From: Kuschelorhynchus macadamiae
Taxonomy: Eukaryota > Arthropoda > Insecta > Coleoptera > Curculionidae
NCBI GenBank assembly: GCA_030620095.1
Contig: JAUTXW010005178.1
Location: forward strand, 1,178,001 to 1,242,000
DNA length: 64,000 bases
Direction: 5' to 3'
Shown here: piece after piece, positions 32,640-44,755 of the stretch
How the letters are laid out: each line of letters begins with the position of its first letter
Numbering within the stretch: the first letter of the stretch is position 1
Made by a program: the position numbers and the translations under genes
Notes under the pieces: generated by a model
What the model saw: the letters and a program-made list of their open reading frames with translations, nothing else
What the model was told of the DNA's origin: nothing
The model's database searches: none

Positions 32640-34200
32640 GTGGGTTCCAAAGGCGATTTAGGGTTTTGTTGTCCATTTCAATACGTGATATCGATATAAA
32701 CGTTTTTAACTGACGTTACGATCAAATCCGTATTAACAAAAGATTCGGAGTTGAAGAAATCAACTTGATGGGTAAACAGTTTTTCCAAATTATAGTTTCA
32801 AAGTTATTGAATTTATTCCAGTTAAACGTTTAACCTTGTGGGGCGTATAGTACAGTTGTTTTATATTCTAATTATGTGCAGTATGACTAATCAACCGTAA
32901 AAATGTGACCTAATAAAAGTCAGTAAGCTGGGTATTTCCATGTTACTACCTACATGAAACGCCACTAGATTTATTTTATTCTGTAATAAGTGTTTATTGT
33001 TTAATGAGTTGTAAAACCAACGTTTTGATTAATACAAATGGCAACTTTCATATGTGAATTAAATATCCTAAAAGTTTTATAAAAAAGGTAATGAAATAAA
33101 ACTAATAAAAAGATTATAAAATATTTTTATTGAGTCAAATAGTGATTGTAAAAACTAAAGTTATTAAAATTAATATATTTTTATGATTGCAACTTATATA
33201 AGATGTGCGATAACCTTAGGCATATAGAAATATATTTATTATCAGGGCATATTTAGACCTTTTCAAATAACCGAACGAATGAAACAGTTTCGAAAAAGAA
33301 CAAATAATTAATTTGCATTTTATTTCCTGTTAAATTGTCGGTTTTATTTCCAGTTTCTAGTGAAATATTATGTTACTAAGTTGGTCAGTATACAAAAGAT
33401 TGACTGTACTCTGGCCTTTCTAAATTTTAAAGCAGTATCACAAACAAAAGATTAGAAAGAACCACCCCAAGTATATCACTGATTTCTATATGACTACTCG
33501 TATATTATCACAAAAATGTTAAAATAATATTTATAAAGCGCACTTATAGTGCCAAAAATACTTAACAAATATATCACTGAATCCTATACTATAAGAAATA
33601 TTGTTCTTCCCATTTTTAGTTTCGTAAATCAGATATGAAAGTTATTATTTTTCTTGTTAGATAGAATCTTTTGAGAGTGCAATACCTAGTTTTATGAAAT
33701 AGTTACAAATATAGTTATGCATTAGTTAAACCTTAAAGTTTAAGTTTTTTTGGTTAACTGGTGGTATTGAGTTCTTATATCTTAACTTTACCGGATGAAT
33801 CAACAATGGATGGAGTATCGTATAGCTATCAATTGTGAATTAAAAATAATATTCATGTTGTTGAACACTAAAACAATGCACTGTATTTTTGCTATGTACT
33901 AGGTTAATTTGCGTGAGAAAATTTCGTATTCGTGCATTCTTCTTTCAAACCGAAGATCCTTAATTTTTCGAGGATAATAAATATATTTAATTATGATGCA
34001 TATGAAAGGTTTCTAAATTTAAACTCGTATTTTCTAGTGTTCGGAAAGGCTATGTATTATAGCAGTATTAAGGACGGTGGTAAGGTCTTTTCTGTAGTTG
34101 TTCAAGTTCTTAAACATATACTCGTATTTCTCGGTACCTTCTAACACCAATTCTAAAGTTTTTTATACTTTTATTTTAAAAATGGATTTTTTTTATTAGC
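32640..34200. other. Gene-free AT-rich sequence
   Basis: No supported ORF or RNA gene. Confidence 0.4.
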
Positions 34201-34222
34201 ATATAAATGCAAGATTCTCCTC

Positions 34223-34850
34223 AGTTGGCATGCTCTATTTCTCCAAACAAAATTTCTAGCGTTCGTGCAATTCTCCAATAATAAGCAATTATTAACAATA
34301 ATTATATCTCTCTTAATTATTATATTACAAAATATACTTCTTGAAATGGCATGGTAGATTCGAAGAAACACTTGATAGATAAATCCTATACATATGCGGT
34401 TTGCTACAAATTGACCTCTATACAACAGAGTAGCAGGAGTAGCAGGTTTTCTTCTTACCCTATAGTAATAATTTTTTCATATATTTATTTTAATTTTTCT
34501 GTCTTAAGACTGATTGTGAAATTATTGCTCTCGGGTGGCATGCTTAATTCTGCCAAACAAATTATCTGTTGTCTCTGCAGTTCCGGAACAACAAGCAAAT
34601 AAATCTGTTTTCAAGTAAATTATTATATTATTAAATATAATTCCTAAAACGGCTTTGGAATCGAAGAAGTACTTGAAGATAAATGCTTCAAATGTGCAGT
34701 TTCAGGTCAATTCCAATAGCAGCACATGTTGTTTTTCAAATACAGCAGAGCCACTGTTACTTAAAAAAGATGCTTTCTGTACTGGGTACTTTTTTTTGCA
34801 CTGTCAATACTGGTTGGATTCGAAAATAAAATGGACCATCCCAAAAATTA
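34223..34850. repeat. Diverged tandem duplication with units of about 310 bp
   Basis: 34223-34440 and 34535-34735 align in order: GGCATGCT...TT.T.CCAAACAAA, CAATAATAAGCAA, TTATTATATTA, GATTCGAAGAA.CACTTGA against GAATCGAAGAAGTACTTGA, AGATAAAT. The offset is constant at about 312 bp. Confidence 0.55.
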
Positions 34851-34939
34851 AAAAAAAAGGGAACATATTAAACTTTAAATTAAATGGTCCAGAATTAAGA
34901 GTGTGCATTTTCTACTATTTTAAGAGGTAATAAACCACA

Positions 34940-36040
34940 CAATTATTCCATACAATTGTTGACTATCCTATTTACATTTAATTTAGAGTTCGTTAAAGAC
35001 AATGGGAAAAACTTTTTGAACTAAAGGTAATAGAGATAATAAAATTCTAAAAACGTGATTTTATTTTATTATTTACAAAAAGTTTCAGCAGTATTTGTAA
35101 AGATTTCTTCAGAAAATCATCTTTCTCTCCAAATGTTTTCAACTGTTTTGTTTCTAGCAAAGTTTGTACTTAGAGCCGTTTTTCGGACTGACATATCTAC
35201 GTATCAATTTTTACCATATTGGGAACACAACAGATGTAGAAAGAAAGATAGAAAAATACTTGGCTTTTCTTTAAGTAATTTTGATTTGTTTAAGAAAAAA
35301 GAGATCAGTTTGATAGTTTTTGGTTCCAATTCTATACAGTACTTTAAAAAAATTGAACAACTGGTTTTGTAAATTCACATGTAGAAGGATGTGTTCCTCA
35401 AGATAGTATATGTAACACTTTCCAATACATCAGAGAATAATTAACAGTTCTTTTGTCATCTTTTCCAGTATTTCTAAGATACCTCATCATCATTACTTTT
35501 TACAAAGGGTCCTTTTTATAAACATTCATTTACCTTCACATACACGTATTTCATACCACACTATTATTGATTAAATTCAGTTCGTTATTTAGTTTAAGTT
35601 CATGTACAGATCCTTTACAATTTTTTGGGTTATTTTGTGGCACACTCTCTTATTTATTCTGGACAGTAAGCTCGGCATCTTTTTCTAAATCTCACTTCCC
35701 TATTTTTCTGTAATTATTTAATAATTTAGGTAAATATTTTTTATAAAGCAAAAACAAAATTACAGATTTACGTAACGTAACGAAAAAAACGAATGGTTTT
35801 TAATATTTTTATGATTGTCTTTAGGCAAAAATTTCAGAAAAATGTTTTTCTCGTCGTCAATTATTTTTTAACAATCAATTTCGCCTTAATTATGTGTTTT
35901 TTTTCAGTATACATAAACTGTCGTTTCCAATAATTTCAGTTTTGGTACACAAACCTGAAATATATTTCGAAGAACAGAATCAAACCAGAAAAGTAGGGAA
36001 CTTTTTTTACATTTTCACCGATAATTTAAAACTAAAATTT
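34940..36040. other. Gene-free AT-rich sequence
   Basis: No supported feature; the frame 35055-35372 has no recognisable motif. Confidence 0.35.
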
Positions 36041-36046
36041 AACACT

Positions 36047-36261
36047 CGTATTCACTAAAGAGGTTTAAATTTAGACCTGGACTGACTTCATACTTACAGG
36101 TTTAAGATGACATTTTTAACAATTGAACAAATAATTTTTCTAAATGTCACAATAATTACAAGATGGTAGTGACATAAGCGACACACAACTGGCGAACTAA
36201 GAGTTTTAAGTACCATGGCAACTAGACCCGGTCTAACTCTTAAACCTTTTTAGTGAATACG
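36047..36261. mobile_element. MITE, 215 bp
   Basis: The inverted ends are CGTATTCACTAAAGAGGTTT and, reverse complemented, CGTATTCACTAAAAAGGTTT, with further pairing into TTAGACC.GG. The centre also folds (AATGTCA pairs). Confidence 0.75.
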
Positions 36262-38940
36262 GGGGAAAACGTTTACATTAACCCTTAAAATTTGGCAGTC
36301 AGTTGTAGAGTCAACGATCCACATTTACTCTCAAGAAAAAAATTTTAAAGGGAATTATAACGAAAACTATATCTTGCTTCATAAATATGCTTAAATATTA
36401 CTGCCAAAGAATATATACCACACAACAATATGAAGAACCAATTATATCGCCATATATACGAATGTAACCAGGTTTTTGTGCAATTCATTTTTACTGTTAT
36501 CCTTTATATATAAATTATGTACATAAATAATAAAAAACCAATGGGCTATTTCTTAATTTTAATTATTAAAATAATCATAACCTTTGAATATTGATTTAGC
36601 ATACATTTTTTCAAAAAAATCTAGATTTATTTGGGTATTTTATTTACAAATAATCTTAATTTGTATAGAAAGCTTAGAAAAATCATTACACTTGTTATCA
36701 AAATTTTGGTTCTTCAAACATCAAATTTTTATATCTTTCTCCTCTATTTTTTAATTCGAGACGATCTAATCATAGTGTAAACTAAATCAAACTGACAGAT
36801 GATAATTTTTTGTTGTCATTTTCCAATAAATGCTCTTAAACATTTTTAGAGGTAAACATTAATGATCTTGAAGAAATCAAACACATTTAAGGTTATTTAT
36901 TGTTGGCGTGAGACACTGAACTTTATTTAATTTTGTTAAAATGGTTGAATTATTTAAAAATGATTTAGCTATGTTAACCAATTTAAGTATGGGTATGTCT
37001 AATCTAACGAGGCACCATCTTCACTGATTCACGTGTTCCCTTGATGTTACTAAATATAAGAAAATCCAAAATATCACAATATTGTGATATATCCCCTTCT
37101 TTTGTGTATTAAAATTTATTATGTGTCCTAAAGTAACTTCAGTCCAATACTGGTAAAGATAAAAGAGGAATATGCTCTTTTCCCCTTGGAGGAATACCGA
37201 TGTCTCCATTTGAAACGGGTAAAATAACTGAAGGTAGCAATTTTTGATACCAGAATAAACTGGAGCAGATGTGAACGATATTATACATAATTGAAATCGT
37301 CTCCTATCTCAGCTTAACCCACATCACCTGCAAAATGTAATGTATCTAGAATATAAATTTGCTAAGGGGACGAAGTCATAGTAAAAAAAACTGGGATTAT
37401 AGAATTGAGAATGGGATCAGATTTTATTTCCCAAAATGTACCAATAAAATTGGATTATTCGTGATCAGGAACCAACAATTTTCTTTTCGGCTCACAGAAG
37501 AGAAAACGGGCCGCAGAGGGTCCATATATTTTCAGACTATCAGGAGATTATGAGATCATGCAAATGACAGAATGACATCCGGGCTGGCGATGTAGAAATC
37601 AATTGATAACTAAAAGAATCCTTTACTGAAAAGGGCTACCTTAGTAAAATGAAAATTTTTCCTCGGTGATCAATTGGAGGCTTTATATAATATAATGGAG
37701 AACAGTTCTGGGTATAATTTTTCAGTCTTTCGATTGTGTGTTGCAGCAGGGACCTCATCGACTGGGACAGGGAGCTAGCTTAACAAAGTGGGTATAGTAG
37801 CTAGTAAGGGTATACACAATCAGCCAATTCTTACCACAGCGTTTCTGGCAGTAGGCAGGTCCAAGAGAAAAAATATTTATGCACAAGAAAGTCAACAGAA
37901 TAGTTTCGAGGAATAACGAGTAAGCTCAAAACCGTATTTATTCTTGTCAAAACAGTTTACCGTTCATATATCTGATAAAAAAAATTGAAAAAACCTCACC
38001 AAACTTGACGAGACATCTCGTAGATAAATTGGAGAGACTTGGAGAAAGATAGCATACATAAGTGTGGGTTAAGGAGTTGGTTACCCCAACAATTCCTTAT
38101 CTGCCAACTATTTTGAATTTTTTTTTAATTGTATTTCTTTTTCTTTAGACTAAAACTTCTTTTCATGCCTTAGAAAAGAATCTGTAAAACCATATGAATG
38201 TGAACTCTCAAACAGTAAAAGACTGGTATTGCAACTAATATTTCTGTATACAACCACAAAGATTTATGTAGAATCGGTATACTGTATCTAAAATGTTTAT
38301 TTATCAATTTGAAAATATATTGCCCAACAATTTTGGATCTGTTATTTAGATTTGCTAAATTACCTCTTCGCTGTCTTGATGTAGCCTCCCTTGAATTAAT
38401 TTATTTAAACTTCAAAACAAAGGTTTCTATTCACAAGACATTTAGCTTATTTAGATTAACCATAATTGAGCTAAATGTTGCAGCAATTGAATGACACTTT
38501 AAACATTTTAAGAATATTTAAAGAGCATTAAGGATACTGTCTCCTCCCTGCCTTAATGTTACTTCTTTTGCACCCGATTAAACTTCGTACTATACCCAAC
38601 TAAAACAACCTAAGAGAATTTAATAACCATTTAGGACATTACCGGAGAACAGAAACGTTTTGTAAAATTAGTTTTATAGTAATGTAGTACATTTATTTTT
38701 AATTTCGTTCAATTGAACGAACAAATAAAATTAAACAATAAATGATAATTCTGGGATTGGGTATAGTTTGCTTCTTAATTTGATTAGTGTATCTACCAAG
38801 TTTATTTAAGTTTATAAAATAATTTAGTTAATTGAAAAAATCATAAAACAGATATTCATTTAATTATTTAAAGTAATTATAAAAATATTATTAAGAAATT
38901 CAGTACCTTTGAAGAAATAAATTATTGTCGGAATCGTCTC
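36262..38940. other. No supported gene; one small palindrome
   Basis: ATATCACAATATTGTGATAT at 37069-37088 is a perfect 20-bp palindrome. 37320-38090 is somewhat less AT-rich, but no frame gives a known domain. Confidence 0.35.
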
Positions 38941-38945
38941 ACATA

Positions 38946-40671
38946 CACAGGGTGTCCCAGGGACTGTAATAAAAGAATACTAGTGACCGAAGACATAATC
39001 AATAAACTCCTGTGTTGTTATTCAACATTCAACGGTTGAAAAGATACACTGTTTTTATAATTGTTTTAGATATCTTCTAGCTCAACTAATAAGTCCCCAA
39101 GATGCTACTAGACAACACATTTTGACTATATATCTTTATCGACTAAATGACAAAGCATTTTACTATTTTAATATTGTTTTTACCTGATTTCTAGAAAAGT
39201 TTAGAACATTTTCTAATACTCTAAGTCAGAGCAAAAAATACCTAAAAATTAAAAAATATTAGGGATACCAGAAATTTTCGTAAAAAAACAAACTGCTCTT
39301 ACCTTCGGGTGTTTTTGTATAAACATGTTGGCCGTATCACAAACAGAAAAATCTCCAGTTTTTGCGTTGCACGTGGATCGGCAACCATATTTTTTACTTT
39401 TTTTTATTAGTAGTTTCAGATGCCTATGTCCAATACATACATAACATATAAAACACATGATATAATTTTTTTCGAATTTTCTTAATATTTTGTGCTTAAT
39501 CAATTTTGATAAAATTTGTGAAATGACACTTCTTGGTGTTACTAAGATTCATATCAAATTTGAAGCCTTTATATCTAATAATAAAACGACAAGAAACTAC
39601 AATTTGAAAATTGAATCGTCTGTAGTTTTTGTGCAAATCGGTCAAATTAAATGTTTTATCTTTTTATATGAAGTTTTTTTTATCTTCAAAATAGCGCGAA
39701 AAATTATTTAATAAATAGGATATTCTATTTAATTTTTTACTTAAAAAAATTACAAAATTTGTGTTTTTTGTTTTAAATACTTATTTTTATATTTAAATAA
39801 AAAAAACGATTATATTCAAAACGAAAAGCAAATAATTTCAAAAGCTTATTTTAAAATGAATTAAAGATATTTCGACTTTTAATAAAATAAGTAAAAAAAA
39901 TTTTATTTAATATTAAGTTTTGTGTTTAAAAATTAACCTTTGTAATGATTTGGGTTTTCTTTTGAGTATAATCGCTAAAAATAAACATTTAAAAAAAATA
40001 ATTTTTTTTAAATTATATTTTTGTTAATTAAATAATTAACAAAATTTTTTGTTTAATAAATAATTTTTAGTGCTAATTTTTGGAGATTAAAGAACCTACA
40101 TTTAAAAAATAAAACATTCAATATGTTCCAAGTGAATTGCAGTTTTTAACCATTCTATTAGGTACAAAGACTTAGAATTTGGTATGTTTATTTATTAGTA
40201 ACCGCTAGAAGTTTCTTTTTACAAGTTTCTATCAAAATTTAATACACACTAATAATATTATGAAAATACGAAAACTCTTTGTCATGCAGCTTTTGTTACT
40301 TTGTAAGTTATGCAATGGACAACATCAGATCAGTTTTATCGGAATTTGAAAATAAAGATTTTTTTGTTCTATTGGATCAATAGAAGCAGCTATGCGCATG
40401 TTTTTACAAAAGAAAAATTTAAAATGAAACATAAAAATTCAAAATTTCTTTTTCCTGTGACACCAACATGTCTATACAAAAAAAAAGCTGAGGGGAAAAG
40501 CAGTTCCTTTTTGACAAAAATTTCCGATAGATCGACTCCACTGTATCGAATAACTCTCAAACCATTGAATTCCAGTTAACCTATTGCTTTTAAAGATTGA
40601 TGATGATGTTTTCTATTTCTTCCCAGATTTCAGATTTATTTTTTTAACTATCACCTCTGGGACATCCTGAA
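38946..40671. mobile_element. Non-autonomous DNA element of about 1.7 kb
   Basis: Inverted ends CACAGGGTGTCCCAGGG (left) and TTCAGGATGTCCCAGAGG (right, reverse complemented) are flanked by TA on both sides, a Tc1/mariner-type target duplication. Internal frames (39249-39503, 39490-39711, 40310-40579) have no transposase motif. Confidence 0.5.
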
Positions 40672-40679
40672 TAGACAAA

Positions 40680-43650
40680 AAATACTTTTAGAAAGAGAAT
40701 TAAAACAAGTTGTTGAGGAATAAATCAGATTGAATTTAGTCTACAGGGCAAAAGAAAATATTATGCTCTTTCGGATCAATTAAAATTAAGTTCTACATAG
40801 TTTTTGTTATTATGGTGCATATTCTTTAACCTTATTCGAACTGATCTATCAAATGCTTCAGGTAATTATGCCACAAAACCAGTATTAAATTAGTTTGTAC
40901 ATTACAGACTCGCCTCTAAGGAAATGCCGCATTACCACTTAGAGGCTTTAAGTGTCAAAAACTTAAATCTAAGCTTTACTTCAATATCGAGATCATTACA
41001 ACTTCATCCCTTGAGTCACTAATGCTACAAGATTACACAAAAATCTTACATGAAATATTAATGCAGCGCAATTCGCACAACGTATTTAATTAATTAATTA
41101 TTGGTCTTGGGTTTGCAATAATCATTGCGAAATTGTCAACCACAGCCTTAATTAAGCCTGCGTATAAAATAATTGTGCAGAAATAGCACCGCATAATAAA
41201 ACACTTTGATAAAATACAGCCAGTGTCAAACCAAATAGAAAAAAAAGTACCAGTCTTATCAATATTCCCCCCTGATATACCATATTTTATCAAAGTCGTC
41301 AGACAATCACAAATAATTTTGAGACAACGCTTAACATTACGCGCATTATTTACATTCCTCTCTCTACAAAGTACTATATAGGGAATTAAAACCAAAACAC
41401 ATAAGTTCTGTATGGACCACCGCGTATCAATTACAATATCCCTGTATTCAATCTCCTGTTTTTTATAAATACAAGAAAAACTTATTTCCATCCCAGTGAC
41501 GTATATTATCTTTTATTAGCTTTACCTAATTGCTAAAATTATAGCTTTCGCAGAAACAAAGGATAGAGATACTTTCAGAAGTTAGCACATCTGAGAAAAT
41601 TTGTAGTAGAGGAGCCTCTTTTCAAAGCAATGAATACCTGATGACAACATTGCCAATTTCCATCACTTATAAATGTTTATATTTTGCTGATATTTTGTGA
41701 CAAAGTATTCACATAAATCTAGATAGCTGACAAGCCTTAAATAAAGCAGGTTTATACAATTATAAAATTAACTTCCAATTTTACGAATTATTGACAGTGC
41801 GAAAGCACACCGTTGAAGGTATAACACAAAAATACCAATAATATTATTATTGAAACCATTAATTTTGCACAGTATCTTACAAGATTTGTATCTTTACTCG
41901 TTAAAGGCAAACCAATGAAAAAATGGCATTTCTGCTATTTCAACCAATCAAATCGCGTTAAAAAATCTACAAGCTGTTTTGTCGATTTCGTTTTATCGCT
42001 GTAATTGCCTATCTCTACTGTGTTAAAATCATTTAACTAAGTAAGTGAAGCTTGCCATGACCGAGGTAAAATTCAAACGGAACACTTGCGCGGCTCAGAC
42101 GCCACCATGTTTTTGATGACATATCATATTTGCCATCAATTTTCGAATACATTGTCAGTTTGTGAATTTGTAAATTAGGTGAAAAAATGTACTTAAATAA
42201 GTACATTTCGTAAGTATATTGTCGATAGTATAACAACTTGTTATACTATCGACACATTTCAAAAGTCCCTTTTTAAACTATGTGAATCCGTGGTAAAAAT
42301 TGACAACGTTGCAGATTTTATTCCTACTTTAAAAATTTAAGTAACATATTTCTGATAATTTTCCTCTTCGGGTAACCCTTTACTTCCTTTGTCATGAAAG
42401 TACTGTAATCAAAAGAAATCTCCCTCACAGTTTTTTACAGATCTTCAAGTTTTAAGGTCCTTACATGTCATAAAAAATGATTTTACATTCCCGCCGGTCT
42501 GTCTCTTTGTGGCAAGGCTAAAAAACTATTTAACCTTTTAACTTCAAATCTTTTAATTTTTTAATCTAGGTGGTTCGAAATTTTAAATATAAATGGCTTT
42601 CAATAACAACTTAACGTACTTTTGCACAAGATGGAATTCAAACAATTACTAATCGATTCCCCAATAATTATTGGAGATATTTACCTTGTTGCCATGTGTG
42701 ACTATTTTTACTAAAGTTTTAGCAATTAGGTACATGCATTGCTTCCTTACCTATGCAATAATATTTTTTAAATATTTATCCAATCATCGTTAAACATTCC
42801 TGGTCATTTTTCTTTATACTAACAGCTACACATATCAGTTCTACAACACATACTTGTGTTACATATTTTTACAATATTTATTTTTGGCTCCGTGTATAGT
42901 GTGCTTTGCTTAAAATAAAAAGATAAAAAAACCGATCAGATAATAAACATTTTGTTTTTGATTTGCAAAAACTAAACTTTATAAACTTTCCTCAAAATAT
43001 AAGTATTTTCAAAAACGTGCACTTTATTTTTCAATAATAAACGTAAAAGCTTATTAAAAAGTACTCTGCAACTACCATTAATTGTTTCTTCTCTAATAGT
43101 TTTAAACAAAGCACCACATACGAGGTCCTTATACAAAGTTTTATTTTCAAGCATTTTATTTTTTATTAATTTTTTGTACTTTAATATACACAGCAGTGGC
43201 GTACTCTGCCTTCTATCAGTCTGGTCATTTGTTTATTTGGTTTTTAGAAAATTGATATGAATCGTGAGCCGTTAAAATAACATAATAATTGACTAATTTG
43301 TATCGTAGATTTTTTTCCCGACTACCATAAAAATCAAGTAAGCACATTTTGGTTGCCAGCAGAATATAATCAAAATAAAAATGTACCCATTGATTTACCT
43401 CCTTGTCGCGCACGCCACTGTGAGTTAAATACAGGATTAATTAAAAGCATCTAGAAAAATACTACGCACACCATTTTTAGGTTTAGAAGTATCTATATCA
43501 CAAAAACAAAGATAAAAATTATTTTGCTGCAAAACTAACAAGTATACATATACAATTATTGGTTTCAATGGGTTTCTCATTATACGGAGTGTTTCATAAT
43601 CAAATGCTGATAATTCAGGGTGTGATTCTTTGACTAATTTTAAGTATAAA
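40680..43650. other. Gene-free sequence
   Basis: No coding frame shows a domain. The frame 41090-41491 minus is open for 133 codons but has no motif or splice partner. Confidence 0.4.
42220..42254. repeat. Perfect 35-bp palindrome with 17-bp arms
   Basis: TGTCGATAGTATAACAA, one C, then its exact reverse complement. The sequence outside does not pair further. Confidence 0.9.
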
Positions 43651-43658
43651 ATTTCATA

Positions 43659-44069
43659 TATACTTATGTCCAAAAACGCATATCTTTCAAGAAGATAAAG
43701 AACGGCAAAGTTTTTTTTTGGGTTTTTAAAGTTTATATTCTATCTACACTTTTAAAGGTAATTGAATGAAAATTGGTACACATATTATCTTTTGTAGTAT
43801 AGTTGTAAGAAAGAACTCTAGATGAGGTATTTATCCTTCACCAACGTGTGAAGAAACGACCAAAACATGACGCTCTCTTTGTTTCACAACCAAGGAGCCA
43901 TTCTGCGACCGTGACATCTGCCCAGGCAAGGAGGATCAAGCAGAACCAGAAAAAGTACTGTATGTTACAATTTTTAGTCCAAAATGTAGAATATAGATTA
44001 ACAAACTAATAAAAATAAAACTTTGCTTACCTGTACTTTATAAAATGTGCATTTTTGGACATAAGTATA
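43659..44069. mobile_element. Short DNA element with 22-bp TIRs
   Basis: TATACTTATGTCCAAAAACG (continuing CA) at the left and the same with one change, inverted, at the right (44048-44069). The start TA fits a Tc1/mariner target site. The interior (AAAACTTTG blocks also inverted) has no complete transposase. Confidence 0.7.
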
Positions 44070-44408
44070 CACACACATACTTAACATAAATAAAAAATCG
44101 TGAATTATTAGAATACCTTGCAGATGCCATTCTTAATAGACTTGAATTTTAGGTGTAATATAGGCACATATTTTTAATAGCACTAGCACTAGATTTGCAG
44201 GTTTTAATCCTCGAATCGGGTATAAAATTCAAGGTCTTTAAGTATAATTAAGAGAATCCCAATAAATTGACCAACACTGAATCAGTATGTTAGTTTTCCA
44301 GCGTATTAATATATAAATTTGAAAGACACATAGTGTTTTCCATCACGCTTACAGTACATTTTACTCGTTCAGAACTATTAAATTCTTACAACATTCGACC
44401 AATCTGTT

Positions 44409-44753
44409 CTACGTTCGACTAGGCTCGTCCGCAGACATTTTATAATCTACAATTTTCGTATTCCTCTGGATCATATCACACTGCGCAAGCCCACGAGATT
44501 CTCCGCTGATCATCCTAAAGGCCAACTGGGATTGCTCGGGGGAAGTCAGGGTTCGTTCGTTATTTTCCGCCTGTTCGGCGGAGGTGATCGTGCAGCTCCG
44601 ACTACTGTAAGCGTGTAATTCGGTTGCGCTCGACTCGTGTTCGAGTGGAACTGATGGTTCGGCTTCGAACGGCCACTGAGATGGAAGGCTGAGGGGTCGG
44701 GGGGTTAGCTTGGGGTCCAGGGGCTGTGCTGGCTCGAGCCCCTTAAGCCCGTT
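44409..44753 (-). other. In-frame 114-codon extension after the TGA of gene 3 (candidate readthrough)
   Basis: After TGG-TGA the same frame runs open to TAG at 44411-44409. It is GC-rich compared with the surrounding AT-rich DNA and codes NGLKGLEPAQPLDPKL near its start and VDYKMSADEPSRT at its end, with no cysteine-rich or membrane pattern. It could be a C-terminal extension made by stop readthrough, the true C-terminus if the TGA is a sequencing or allelic error, or just a GC-rich 3' UTR. Confidence 0.5.
44720..44742 (-). promoter_or_regulatory. GC-rich RNA hairpin 11 nt after the TGA of gene 3
   Basis: On the transcript GGGGCU pairs with AGCCCC around an 11-nt loop (CGAGCCAGCAC). Downstream stem-loops stimulate readthrough in some insect genes such as headcase; here this is only suggestive. 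Confidence 0.4.
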
Positions 44754-44755
44754 TC

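Noticed and set aside
34655..34930. 91-codon ORF
   Set aside because: It falls in the diverged tandem duplication and shows no domain or splice context.
41090..41491. 133-codon minus ORF
   Set aside because: Low-information sequence without motif; chance open frame or unidentified repeat.
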